Positions 1 through 13,070 of a stretch of DNA of 64,000 nucleotides are shown here, one piece after another; positions within the stretch are counted from its first letter, which is position 1; each line of letters begins with the position of its first letter. The stretch is from NCBI GenBank assembly GCA_948567375.1, contig OX419762.1, forward strand, positions 9,492,001-9,556,000. Reading direction: 5' to 3'. Source of the stretch: Lunularia cruciata (Eukaryota > Streptophyta > Marchantiopsida > Lunulariales > Lunulariaceae). Under the pieces are notes generated by a model that saw nothing but the letters and a program-made list of their open reading frames with translations, was not told the origin of the DNA and ran no database searches. The position numbers were made by a program, and so were the translations under genes.

Positions 1-3000
1 ACAGTTTTACGTTCAATCAGGACCATATTGTGATTTACCTACCACCCTCATATGCAATTATAATAGTTGATGAGCAATAAGAATATCTAAAAAAGACAAT
101 ACTCCCTTGATAAGAGGAAAATAAATGGATGGCGGAGTATTAGACAAAGCAAAAGTTACATCTTGGAGAATTTTTTAGATACTTGAACTTAACTTTTTAC
201 CATAATCTCTCAAGCCTAAACATAAACTTACTGACCAAAATATTCAAAAACAATTTCCTTCAACCAATTAATGCCAGGATAATTATAAATAACAACTTGA
301 AGATATAAATTATTAAGTGAGGAGAAACGGCCAATATTACCATAATGAGAACTTAGTCCATAATAAATTAAGCAATAATCATGAGAACATAATCTTCATC
401 AACTTTCTTCTTGATACGAGAGAAAGGCCCCATTACCACAACCCAATTTGAAGTTTGCTTAAAGAGAGGATGCAAACTTGGGAAAGAACCTAGATAACCA
501 TTAGACCACTTTCATGGTGTTGTACCTAAGGTTAATGTGTTCAGGAAGAAGGAAATTGAGGTGTTCCTAGATTAGCTGCCTCATTTTACAAGATGTTATC
601 ACAATATGTATTAGCAACTTATAAGGTGCATAGGGAATATTTTCAAGTAAATATGGTTGTGCAAAAAGCAGCAATAAGAAATTAGAATTGCCAGAAACAA
701 CTCAATAGGGTATTCAAGAACAAGTTAATCAATATACTATAATATCCTATCAGTATCAATATATATTGTCCATTGCAAGAAAACTTGTACTATAGTTCAA
801 AGAAAATATGACTAATTTGAAAGACAAACTTATGGCAAGTGAAAAAATATAATCTCAATCTCTTCTATAAAATAGTAGAGATCAATCAACTCACAATATG
901 GGTTGCTAAAGTTATTAATGAAGCATTATAAATGATGGTGCTAGAATAGAAAATGAATGAGCAATACTCAATCATAGTTGAAGATTATGATAACAAAGAA
1001 GAAGATATAAGCCACCAATGACAAATAAAATGACAAAAATATGATAAGTCATTAGCTCATTGAAAGAGGAGTTTGATGTGGAACCCAAAGTGCCATCCAT
1101 TGAAATTTGTTAAAAAAAGATGTATTAACAAGAAAAAATAAAATAAAGATGAGAAAATAGGATCAGAATAAAGCAAATTGAATATCAATAACCTCAAATT
1201 TTGTGCCATCAAGAACTAAAAACCTTAGAATGATTAATTTAAGTTGGGACTTTGGTTTATGCTTGTGAGTCTTGGTGCCATATGATGGTGGTGTTAGAAT
1301 AGGATTTCAAATCATGTTGGTATAGAACCAAATTTTGAGGCACTCAATTTACTAGATGAAAAATGAGATATTGTGTTAAAATGCTACAAATTGCAAAGAG
1401 CTATTACCAAAAGGTAAAATACATGTAGACCACACTAAATGGAAAAATTATGGCATAACACACAAAATATGAGCAAAATCACATATGTTTGGTAAGCCAA
1501 AATGCATTCTAGCCCATAGTTCAAAATCCTTTTATTATTGAAGAGAATAGCTATTTTTGTGGAAAGCACTCAAATAAAAGGCTTTTAAATAATTCCTAGT
1601 TTGGCCCAAGCACCCTAAATGAGTCCATTTGAATGAATTTTGGTTAGGATTATAATTTTAAAAGGCAAAAGGGTGGTAAAGCCTTGGAATGGCTGGAATT
1701 ACATATGGAGATGAGTGTGTCTAACATGGCTTAGAAGTGGGATCCAATCTTGGTAACTCTTTGTGTTGATCGAAGTGCATGAGGTGGATCCAAGGATCTA
1801 GCCAAGCAATTGGATGAAGTGGAGGAATGATACAAACCCAATGAACATATACCAGAGAGATTCCAATCATTCTTATCTAATTAAAAACCTAAAACAAAGA
1901 AATTGAATATATAATGATTGAATAATTACCATTTCTATTTATTGAGCAACTTAGTAGTAATGATTTGTTAATTTTTTTGCATACATCTATGTAAAGAACC
2001 TTTGAACCCAAGCTCAAGAAGTAGCATAAGAGGAATTCAAGATCAAAATGTATAAAACAAACTTCAATGATAAATGAAATGGAATAACAATAACAAGGAA
2101 TGATACATGAATTATCATCATAGCAAGTCATGTGCTTAATAAACCCATGTCATTGTTGTTTGTACAACTCATGAAGCTTATCATCAATGCAAACCATTGA
2201 GCTTGAAGCAAAAAGGAGTAGCAACAACAAAGGAAAGCATGCATCTTTTGAGAGAATCCATAGATTTGAATAACATGAACTAATTCATTACGGTGAAAGT
2301 TGGCAATTTTATGATTTAGTTAATACTAAATAGATAGAGAATCAAGACTAGAAATTATTACTGATAATCAAGAATTTCAACTAAGGTTTAATCAATGACA
2401 ACAAAATTCATATTAGGCAAGCCTAGCCAATTGAGAAAAATTCCAACTTAAGAGGATGTTTTGGTTTTTAACAAAAAATATCAAAGTACTAAACTTTTGA
2501 TTGAATGTTATGTTGATATCCAAAGCACTAAGGTGCAATACTCAATTGCTTATGGAGAGACTATATATAAGAGATGCTTAGCTTATCCATTATAAGAATA
2601 AAATAAAGTAAAAATTTCCATAAAAAGTAACAAAAATCAAACTATCATAATAAAAATACATCATATACATGCACCAATACACATCAAGCTCCAGATTATA
2701 AGAATCAACTAAGTTAATTGATTATTGATTTGTGAGATAAAGAATTGATTCACCACTTCAAAATGGTAATTCAATTTATCAATGTAGATTTTTAAGCACT
2801 TCACCGGTAACAATGGATAATAAACTAGCTCAACCAATTTCAATGGAATAACCATCAATCAACAAACATGCACTTTAGATTTCAACTTTTGAGTGTGTAT
2901 AGATCATTGGATGATCTGTCCTAACTAGAAAAGTTACTAGGACTGAAAATCTAAGAAAATAGGTCCTATTGATACAAATGAGTGCTATCTTAGATAATCA

Positions 3001-4640
3001 GTTTGAACTGAAATTGGTTCCAAAATTAGAAGATTATAAGGCTATAATTGCTAGGAAATATGCAAATATGAAAATATTTCAATCCTTGAAGTATACAAAT
3101 ATCAAACTAGATTGACCAAGGAGTCCTACTTGAAAAAATAGAGATATAAATTAAATCTACATTTGACTTTTTAATCTAAGGTAGAACTCAAAATAAAACT
3201 CTCACATGTTTGATTTATTGATTTAATAGAAATTCCCCTATGTAATCACCAATCATTATTAAATTAAAACGAGTGAGTAAATTACAAATACATATTGCTT
3301 CTTGGATTAGAAACTTGATATAGTCACCAATCAAGATGCTTTATCCTTGCACTCAACTAATATAATGTTAAATGTAAAGGTAAGATATAAAAAAATTCAT
3401 GGATAAAATTTTGGGATATAGTTAGATTCTTATTGGGAAGACATAGAGAGGTGGATTCAAGAAAGAGGTTAGATCCTTATTTAGAAGTTATTTTTATTTA
3501 GGTAAGAAAGCATGCAACCGTGTGGGAAAATTGAAGGATGAGAAGACCCCATCAAGCCATACAAGGAATATAAGATGTTGTTTAGATGAGATGTTGATTT
3601 CAAATAATAAATTATTGTGTTGAGTTATTCTATGGTATTATATAAAGTAATGTATTATGGGCTTTTCTTCCATGTGCACACTAAAACATTTGGTAATGGA
3701 TAACCATACTTGATTGCCTACCTTAAAACTCTACATCATGTCAATGAGCATTGGCATATTTCTTTTTATTGATTTTGTGCAATAGCAAACTTCTTATTGT
3801 TGTTGAACGTCTTGATGAATCCAAGACATTAACTCCTCAACTATGATAACTTTGGGTGGTAGTCTATAGTACTTTCTTTTTTGTGATAAAGAAAATAGTG
3901 CAGTGGAAATGATGGTCACAATAAAGTAAAAGAATGTGACCTTTCTTGATGCATCTTTAGAGTTACTATATGAATTTTTGACAAGATGAAGCAAGGTATA
4001 CTCTGACTCTTATTACTCCAAGAATTAATTACTTGGAATACATCTCTATGATTATAGAGGCTTTCTTTATTGCACAACACTTCAAGAATGATAAGTAGTG
4101 GACATGACTAACTATATTTTGAAAATCCCAACCAAAATTTTCCAGAACATATTTGTGAGTTCATATGTATGATAAATACTCTAGAAAAAAATATTATGAG
4201 AAGATATATACATAAATACATAGAGAGAAGAAAACTCAAGATAGTAATATTTTTATTTGTAGGACTGACTTAAGTCATATTAGTCAACTAATCTATAAAG
4301 ACAATGTACTCTTTAATACAATTGACACTTAAGAAACCTAAAAGTAAAGTGCAAGTTATGAACTGTTTTATTTCAATGCATACAATACAAGACGCTCTAG
4401 GCTTGCACAAAATGCTATAGAAATTGATAAGATTTTCATGTCTCATAATTATTGGCCATCAACAAAACTACTGTCAGTTTCTTGTACCTATCGATCAAGT
4501 GCATTGTTTGGATAAACTTAGATTCAAGGTGCTCTATAGTCAAGAACATGTTGTTGCTTTGGTAATTGCATATGGCAACTGCCCTAATGAATTGTCTCTA
4601 TAAAGAAGATAATTGCCTAGTGCTCCAGGTATTATCAACA
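1..4640. other. AT-rich spacer, no gene recognised
   Basis: Low-complexity AT-rich sequence in which every frame is closed by frequent stops. The longest open frames (about 60-80 codons) show no domain, signal peptide or plausible splice pattern. No RNA gene was recognised. It may contain very old transposon remains, but I could not name any. Confidence 0.6.
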
Positions 4641-5490
4641 TCTTCAAGTGAGTGTGAATTAATACTTTTGAAAGGTTATTAATTACATACAAAGTTGTCT
4701 ATGTCAATGAATTCTTGGTAATTTTTTCAACAACTAGAATCTTGTGTGGCTACAAACAAGTCCTTGGCAGCACTTGATGAACATCCCTTTTGTGTGCTAG
4801 AAAACTATAGTGGTTTATATTGGCATATGTATGCCTTGGTCAAATAACAACTCTTTTACGCTTAGGAAACTTATTATTTGTGCTTAATCGGTATTAATGA
4901 AGATTATACAAAGATTATCATGAGTTTTTACATATATAAAATCTATTTATGTGAATAAATATTGCAAGCATAGGAAATTTCACTATTGAGTTAAAAAAGT
5001 TTTTTTAACAAACAATGCTACAAATTTATGACATTAGCAAAATTTTTATCATGAACTTGAGATAGCTCAATAGTAACTTAAGATAAAATTTCAAACTTAT
5101 CTACTCTTGCAAGCTTTTGTTACAATAATAAGTTCTAGAATTTGATCTCAATTAACTATAAACAAATCATTTCTAGCATTATTCTCAAGTAACTATAAAA
5201 AATACTCATTTGTAGAGACCATAAAAAATTGTCAATGCTAGCAAGTTTGAAAATGTATAATGGAAGTGGTATTTGGAGTGAATGCAAACCAACACTTATG
5301 GAGGTCAATACATATAAAATTATCTACATCAATAAACTTTACTGACGTTATAATAGTTGGGATCTTATGTTGCTGCAAACCAATTCTGTTGGTGTACTTT
5401 AAGAACATTCCCATGCTATTAAACTTTGCTGATAGTACATTGGCGCAAGTTTGCATTGGTCAAAAAAATAACTTCTTGATGGTAGGAAAA
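4640..5490. repeat. Imperfect direct duplication
   Basis: The stretch near 4665-4850 and the stretch near 5310-5475 share an extended, substitution-rich similarity in the same orientation: a (g)tctatgtcaatga-like start, then a gctacaaacaagtcc / gctgcaaaccaattc block, then a ttggtcaaa-like end. Both copies are closed in all frames or only briefly open, so no product is assigned. I judge it an old local duplication; the boundaries are approximate. Confidence 0.35.
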
Positions 5491-7200
5491 CTTGTTAGAA
5501 TAATCCACTTCAATGCTAGTAATTATTTATTTTGCATATAAAATCAATTGGACAACTACAATTGCTTTGAAGTACCTCCAGTGACCAATTTCTCAATTGC
5601 CATATTGGCTTTTTGCTATTTGGTACCCTATATCCTACCCTATCCTTTATCCTATGTTTGACCAAATGCTCTAAAAATTTTTCTCCTTGCTTGTTACACG
5701 AGGCTAAACCAAGTATAAGATAATGGATAAAAACTTGTCATTAAATGGATATTATCATTGACATTTGCACATTGTACACTATTTGTTCATGGACAATATA
5801 TCACTTAAAGATTGAGCATTTTGGTGGAGGTTGTTCCTACTACAAAGGAGTGTGTCGGGATATCTGGACCATAATATCTCTCTTTTTTGTCTCCTTGCTA
5901 CCATTCTCATCAGCTAATTACTTGGTTTAACCATCCATAATTATCAATCTTGTTCTTGTGATAAACATCACTTGCTAGAGTCTTTCAAAAATGTGACTTA
6001 TGTTGCTTATAATATTCTTTGTACAAGTCAAGGCAACAAAATGTACAAACAAGCACCTTAAGTATACCCATACTCTTGCCACTACTAGCGTGCAAGAGTA
6101 TTGATCAACTCTTGCCAGCTAGGAGTTTAGTGTACATGTGTTCCATACAAGGAAAGTCTATCTAGCCAAAATTGAAGTGTTATTTGTTATTGATCTCATA
6201 ATACAACTTAGCGCTATATTTAGTAGACTTTAATTTACAAACATCATTTAAGCCTTGAAAGTTTAAGACTCATCAAGTTTTTGTACTCCTTGTTCCTAAT
6301 GGCAATGTTGTACTTCTAATTGATGATGCACTAAATTCCAAGGAGAGGGAGTGTTCCTTAATTTACATGAATCCCATTACTGATTGTTGGTTATGAACAA
6401 GAAAAAGAATATTAGTAAAAGTTGGAAAGGAGGAGTATAAGATAAGATGTGATGGTAGGCTTGAATTCCAACATTGATTAATCATATCTATTGTCCCAAG
6501 GAACCAAAAGGATTCAAGATCGGTACACTTTATAAGCTCACACTCTATAAGCTTATAAGAAAGCAGAAAATATTTTTAATAATAGTAAAGCATTTTTTTT
6601 CATAGAAACATGTTCCATAAGGTAATTTTATATTATCCTTTCTTATGATTTTTATATCACTTATATTATGAAGCACAAGTTCAGCATTTATACTCATCAG
6701 ATCATGTTAATATAGATGGATTATTATTTTTTATTAATAAATTTAATTTTTTAAATTTGCATCACTTATATTGATATTTTATCTACAAAAGAGGACTTAT
6801 GATGTGTATTAATGTATTAACAATGAGAACTAATGCATTTAAATTTTAAATTATTCTTTTTAAATAATACTTAGTAATATTTTTAGATTTACTGACCATT
6901 AAATTAGAAAATATTATGATGAAATATTGCTTATGGCTTAACAATCATATAGACTAATTTATCTTAAGCGCTCAATAATCAACCTAGACTAATAATGTAT
7001 AATTAAATAAGTTTCAAACTGGTGAATTAATAACATTACAATATATTTTTTTGATATTGATAAATTTTTGATGCAGATATGAATTATCAAAATTAATTTT
7101 TCCCAAGATATATATATATATGATCAATTCTATGTTTAAAATAAATTAGGAAGATACTAATTATATACTTATCACTAGTATAGTAATATATAGAGATAGG
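5490..7200. other. AT-rich spacer, nothing recognised
   Basis: No coding, RNA or repeat feature could be supported. Base composition becomes even more AT-rich from about 6.6 kb onward. Confidence 0.5.
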
Positions 7201-9270
7201 GCTAAATTGGACAACAGAATATGAGACTACATATATTTTATACATTTTAAATTTTTTAATTGTTTGAAATTGATAGAGGGATAGAACTTTTAGACAAATC
7301 TTTAGTTCTCAAGAGTGTATTAAAAGAAAGCATCACAAATAGAAGTTCTCTTTGATTTTGTCAATATTCTATTTTACTGGTAGGATATTAATTATTTTTA
7401 TTTTCCTCTAACAAAATTTTATATATTTTCATATTTTCATATTTATAAGTAATAATTAATAATTAATAATTATTGAGTATAGTATTATAACATAGAGCAC
7501 TTACTAAATTCTGCAAAGCAAATAGATTTCCTATGGATGAATCTTGATGAGGTTTAAAATTTAGAAAAGAGTATTACAAAACAGAACATCTATTTACTTT
7601 TTTAAAGCAAACCTTATTTCGTATGTATGAACTTTTAGTATAATATTGTTTCAATTATGAATAAATAGAGTGATACTATCAAACCAAATAAGTTGAAACT
7701 TTCATATAAAAAAGGCATCTTAAATGAAGGTGATAAAATATTCAATCTAGATCATTGGTATAATTTTCATGTAGAACCATTTTTAATATAAAATTATTAA
7801 GATTACTTTTTATATGAGTTACTTGTACTTGAATAAGAGTGTGCTTTAAAGTGATATACATCATTTTTCTCTTAATTTTTTATATTATATAAATTAATTT
7901 AATCTTTCTTTTACATTACTGTTGTTTATTATGTTTTTACAACTTGAAGAATTCTTGCTAATAAGTCTATAAATTTTGTATAATAGACCGATTGAAAGAA
8001 ACTTAACAATATCAGTAGTGACAAAGGCGTGAATATTGATCTAAAAATGTTATATATTATTTTGAAATGGAGAAAATTTTCTATTTAAAATCAGTATATC
8101 TTAAATATTATATCAATTTATCCTTTTGAGTTTCAATCTGTTATTAATAGACTATAATCATCTATTACAAATATTTGATATCAAATATTGCACTAATGCT
8201 GAATAGTATGATGATTATGTATAGTTTATATATGTAAATTTTGTAATTTATAAAAGGAATAGTAAATTTATTAAATTAAACAATAAGTATTCCAAGTCTT
8301 GTAATAATCTTTATCTAGTATTACGGTTTGGTTTTAAACTAATTTATGCCAGTCGAGCTCTTAGGTAACTTGAATGACTTTTATTTTTCATTATATATTT
8401 AGCATAAATTAAAAGGTACTCCTTTTATTTTCATTGTATTATCATAACTTGACGGATTCAAGGTAACATACATTATATTTTGGCAATAATCTTGCAAGAA
8501 ATCTGAAATATATCAGGGTAGTGAACCAGCCGATACAGGTGGAGAATCCTAAACATGAATTTGAATTACTCTCCTAATTTTATAAAAGGAGATTTTCATC
8601 AAGTATAAATTTTATTGGCAGGTTTTAATATTTAGGTTTTTTTTCAAGTATTATTTTAATTTATAATCTATTCTCCTACTTCTATACAAGGAATTTTCCT
8701 CTAGTATAATATGTAAAATTTTATTGGCAGGTTTTAATCTAAGCTTTTGCTTCAAGTATCTATTTTGAGTACTTTTCAGTGTGAAATAATATAATTATAA
8801 TTAATTTGTTTATAACTGTAGGTTTGGGACTTGCAAAAGGAAGATTTATTTTTATATCTTATATTTATTCTATGTTTTATTTTAATTTTTATAGAAGATT
8901 TCATCTATTTTATATGGGATCATTGTCATTTACCTAATCAATATACATAGAAGTTTCTAAATATTTAAAGTGTGTGGGATATTATGTTCGCATTAAATTA
9001 ACTTAAGGAGGAATGATTTATGGATTTTTATATTTTTCCTACATGTATGAACTTAAGAGGATATAAGGAAAAAAGAATATAGATTATTTTAACTGGAGTT
9101 AAAATTAAAATTTTAATATTTTATCAATATAATTATAGTTAAATAATATATATTTTATAGAATTATATAACTCAAATTTTTTTGAAAATTCATTCATGTG
9201 AAAAAGAATTAAAATTTATATATTTTATGCATAATATTATTCATGGCTTATTAAAAAAAATTATGAATAC
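7200..9270. repeat. Dispersed AT-rich segmental repeat, copy 1
   Basis: This block is collinear with 25350-27100. Shared landmarks occur in the same order: a segment around the words aaagaaagcatcacaa..gaagttct, a gatgaggtttaaaatttagaaaa segment, aaaaaggcat..ttaaatgaaggtgataaaa, attggcaggttttaatc, and a closing segment with tgcatgtgaaaa-like sequence. Part of it recurs at 19600-20090. Similarity is diverged but continuous over about 2 kb. No frame is open for long, so it is a non-coding duplicated segment or an uncharacterised non-autonomous element. Confidence 0.5.
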
Positions 9271-9698
9271 ACTTCACTCTTTTCTATTCATCCACCTCAC
9301 CCTTTGCGATGCTATACCAATACACATACAAATAAACCAATCAAACCACTCTCGCTATGTTATGAACTAGGCTACAATCCTAGAATAAGATGTAGAAATC
9401 AGATGACCATATCACGTGCATGCGGCAACATCAATTTCACACTATTAACCACTCTAACTGGTTGGAAGTGTTAGAATAGTAGGGATGAGGTGGATGTGCA
9501 AAAAAGATGTGGTGGGTTTACCGTTTCACATAATATACATTTGAAATATGAGGTAGGTAAAGGCATTTTAAATTCCATATTGGTATATAACCAGGCCTCT
9601 TTATTTACGGCATGGGCCTCAAAGACCACAAATAAGCTAATTGTAGCACCCAAGGAAAATTAAATGTGGCAATCATAGAAAACAATGTATATATTCAT
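9270..9698. other. Spacer downstream of the hAT-like gene
   Basis: Short spacer between the segmental repeat and the stop codon of the minus-strand transposase-like pseudogene. A short open frame on the minus strand (9471-9653) has no recognised domain. Terminal inverted repeats of the hAT-like element were looked for here by eye and not found. Confidence 0.4.
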
Positions 9699-11762
9699 TT
9701 ATTTTCTTAATAAAACTTGATAGCTCAGCTTCTTGAACTGTTTTGAATGAAGAATGCCTTCAAGCAAGAAGTCAATTAAAGAGGCTTGAGCGTCTTTCTC
9801 CCTCTTGACAATCAAGAAATCGCTCTCAACAGTAGATGGGCCAAGAAATGCTGTCGCGAGCCCACCTCAAAACGGACGTAGCTGCAGGAACCGATCTTGG
9901 GCCAGCTTCCAACTGCCTTTGGAAGAGGTTTGATTATCACACTTATCCAAGACAACCTTAAAACTGCTCTCATGGTGGTATGCCACTTGAAGATATTGGA
10001 ACTCTTGCTTGATCTCATCGATGTTTGCTGACAACAAGCTATGCTGCAAGCAACGGATGTGAACCTTCACAATATTGGCAAATTCTTGACCTCCATGTGC
10101 TACCAATTGATGTGGAAGTACAAGAGGCATCTCTTTGGCAGCATCATTTGATGAGCCACTCTCAGCAACAACAGAAATCACGCCAGCAATTGGATTGACT
10201 GTGCAGCCAGCAAGGTCATGTAGAAGTGTCGCCATGTTTTCATTGTTAGTCATTTTTAACTTGTTGATCACAAACCTGCCAAGGTCTTGAGCATTGCCTT
10301 GACATGGGAAAGTAGCAGTGAATACATACCATCATTGGGGACGATGGCAACTTCCAGATCGACCATGTCTGCCTCTGCAACAAATAGTGGCCCTATCACA
10401 TTGAACCAACATACATAAGTACCATGCACATTTCACAATGCTTCACGCTGCTGTGACAGTAAGGTCATTAGCTCTTTGAGGTTGCAAAATGTTGCCGTCG
10501 CCTAAGATGAGATTTTCTCAATGAACATCATCACAATCCACCAAGATGAATTGGGTGCAGTGGCAGGTTTCTTTCCATTCATATATCCCATAACCTCCAT
10601 GCAATACTTCTTGAACCAGGATGCAACCTTGCTCATAGACTCCCAACAAGTTTTAGCAACAGTTGGTGGCTCTGATTGCAACTCCTCGATAAATTTTTTT
10701 TGCTTGTGCAAATACACTATCAACTTCATGAGCTTGCAATAGAACTCCTCTCCCATCAACGATATGAAGAATCACTGAAGCTGAAGGTTGAGCTGGTGCA
10801 AACCACATTAAATATAGTAAAAACCAGATAAAGCAGCCTGCTTGAAGCAAGTCACCACACCTTGGACGCACCCTATCATCTTGTGTTCACCATTATTAGA
10901 AATTGAAACCATCATATTCTTCCAGCCGTGTATTCAAGTTCAGAGCTTTGATAGCATGCAAATATATATCCTCTGATGTGTGTTGAGTGAGCATCAGGAT
11001 CACAAGCAAGAGGCAATAAAAAGATTACCCTTCTAATGCAATCTGATGCAAATATCAATGTATGAGGTAGTCACATGAGTAGACATGTCCATTGCAACAA
11101 AAAAAATGTCTGCACCCATTTGAGCAGATCCTGCATTGATTGAAGGTTTAAGGCACACACATATCTGGCATACGCTGCAACTTTTCCATCAGAGAGAGAG
11201 CCAAGAGACGCTAAGCCAGTTTGCTCTTTTGTCATCCTCAAAATTAGTGCAGCTATCCATGAGGACACTCACACGCTGAGATAATCAGAAATGAGGTAGA
11301 ATTGAGCACGATTCATCAATCTAATCTGGTATCTCAATGTAGCAACATCAGCTCCATTACCATCAATGGCTTCCAATTTGTCTAGGACATCTTCAAAGAT
11401 ACTTAGAGCGTGCTCCTTATTGGTGTCATTACCATCACCTCGCTTGTAAATTTTTTTGCCAATGATAACATTGATAATATACTTGTCCACAAACAAATGA
11501 ACAGGAGCCTATGAACCACCAAAGTGCAATTTGATGGTGTTGTGGAAAACAACAAGATCATTGTCGTCAAATTTTTTTGTCTTCTGGCAATTGTCGTGTG
11601 CCGAATGGTCCTTCCAGTGATGGGGATATTGGATCTCCATGTGTCTACAGTACATGTCCGCACAAAATGGTTTCTTGAAATACATGACATTGGTCATCTG
11701 ACTGCATTTTGCACCAATATTCTCCTCACGGCCGAAGTGAATGCAGAACATGCAAGAGATTG
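9699..11762 (-). pseudogene. hAT/BED-finger transposase-like pseudogene, main part
   Basis: Minus-strand remains of a transposase-like protein, interrupted by stops and frameshifts. In reading order: a zinc-finger start with CMFC and a later CRH (11762-11510), a central part containing VDKYIINV and SDGKVAAYARY, an RNase-H-like body with CWESMSKVASWFKKY (10700-10600), and a C-terminal part (10271-9702). The C-terminal part includes a STVESDFLIVKREKD stretch just before a final helix ending in VLLRK. The STVESDF pattern resembles the hAT C-terminal dimerisation region, which is why I place it in the hAT group. The first 31-32 residues lie beyond the inserted retrotransposon at 18366-18461. Stop codons in the body show that it is dead. 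The exact family name is inferred from remembered relatives in mosses and oomycetes. Confidence 0.6.
11758..11762. repeat. Target-site duplication GATTG, left copy
   Basis: GATTG directly precedes the 5' LTR. The same five bases follow the 3' LTR at 18366-18370. Five bases is the usual duplication length for Ty3/gypsy integrases. Confidence 0.92.
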
Positions 11763-12467
11763 TGTAATACCAAGGGTTAGCCATATGATCTAGATGTGAA
11801 ATTTGGTTTGGTAACATCTGGAATGATGTTATACATGATGGTCAAAATATATCAGATAGAAGTATCACCAAAAGAGTACTTCTACAAATAGGGCAGAAAC
11901 CGAAATAGACTTGAGAACCTTAGAACCAATAGCTAGACATATGATTTAAAGGTGAAAATTGGTTTGGTAACATCTGGAAGGATGTTACACATGATGGACT
12001 AAACAGATCAGAAAGAGGTATCACCAAAAGGGGACTTCTACTAATAGAGTAGGAACCGAAATATGCCTGAAATCTTTGAAGGCAATTTCGGAGGCCTAAA
12101 CGGATGAATTAGGCCTCAAAAATGTTCAATCCTCCCTTCTTTTGTCTCATCAAGAGCTTTCCAGCGGTACCTTACTCATGTGATTCTGAGATTCCTACAG
12201 GAAGATTCCATAAAAGATTCCCTCCGGTCAAAGCTTGTTTGACCAACCAGATAGGACCTAGACCAGACAGGTCACCCATCCAAGTAAGTAATCCAAGGGT
12301 GGAGCTTGCTGACATGTCACCTATCTGTGTCTCTAATCCTATGGTGGAGCTTCCTTGGAGGAGATCCTCTTTGTCTATATAATAAAGAGAAGGTGCTCCC
12401 TTGGGGCATCGAATGTTTGAGAGTGCAATCTGTGTTTTCTCTCTTCTCTTGTCATCGGAGTATTACA
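11763..12467 (+). repeat. 5' LTR of the chromovirus
   Basis: A 705-base repeat starting TGTAATACC and ending GTATTACA, so it has short inverted ends. It contains an internal imperfect duplication of about 156 bases (the word GGTTTGGTAACATCTGGAA recurs near 11805 and 11961). A TATA-like CTATATAATAAAG lies near 12375, which would set transcription start in the last 80 or so bases. It is nearly the same as 17598-18365 apart from scattered substitutions and a C-rich insertion in the 3' copy. Confidence 0.92.
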
Positions 12468-12468
12468 A

Positions 12469-12480
12469 TGGTATCAGAGC
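12469..12480 (+). promoter_or_regulatory. Primer-binding site for initiator tRNA-Met
   Basis: TGGTATCAGAGC starts one base after the 5' LTR. It is the standard plant retrotransposon primer site complementary to the 3' end of initiator methionine tRNA, from which minus-strand synthesis begins. Confidence 0.92.
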
Positions 12481-12607
12481 AAGTGTTCTAGTCCAAGAGA
12501 GTGGATCACCCCTCTTGGAATAGCACGAACTACTGAAATTGAGTAATGTGAGGTGGAGAACATAGAGTAATCGCTAGACTTAGGAAGGACTTTAGAGAGC
12601 GGATGAG

Positions 12608-13037
12608 ATGGATGCGCCGGGGGGACAATTTCCCACACCTAGCTTTCCATTCTCAAACCCATTCCACATCAAGGTTATGTACATCCAGCGTGAGCAGATG
12701 AGGGTATCGCTAGTTTATCACTATGGTGCGGAATTCATGGACAGAGTGATGAACTCACCAAACCCGGTGATTCTACCTATGGTGATATATGACAGAGAGT
12801 GGGATTTGACGATCTACATTCTATTATGATAATATGGATATGAATGTCCCAAATCCTCTCCCTTTCAACACTCAAGTAGAAATCTGTTATGTAGTGAGGC
12901 CGAAAGTGATGTTTAGAGATTTTGTGGTTAGGAATTTTGGTGAGGAGTATTATCAACGAGTGATAGCTTCTAAGGTCCCAATGGTAGTTCCGATAGTTTG
13001 TGCGCCTTCCAGAGTGATTATATTGACTATGTATTAA
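12608..13037 (+). pseudogene. ORF upstream of gag in the chromovirus leader
   Basis: Two open segments (12608-12829 and 12834-13037) in different frames together span most of the leader between primer site and gag. The first begins with an ATG (MDAPGGQFPT). Both contain a similar pattern: an aromatic-rich strand, then G-E, then R-V, then a short V-P-V stretch (GAEFMDRVMNS versus GEEYYQRVIAS). The segment therefore looks like an internal duplication in one former protein, broken by a frameshift near 12825. I recognise no domain. It could be an extra ORF or an extended Gag N-terminus. Confidence 0.4.
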
Positions 13038-13070
13038 AGTAGACGTTAGCAATTGGGTGTTGCAAGAGCC

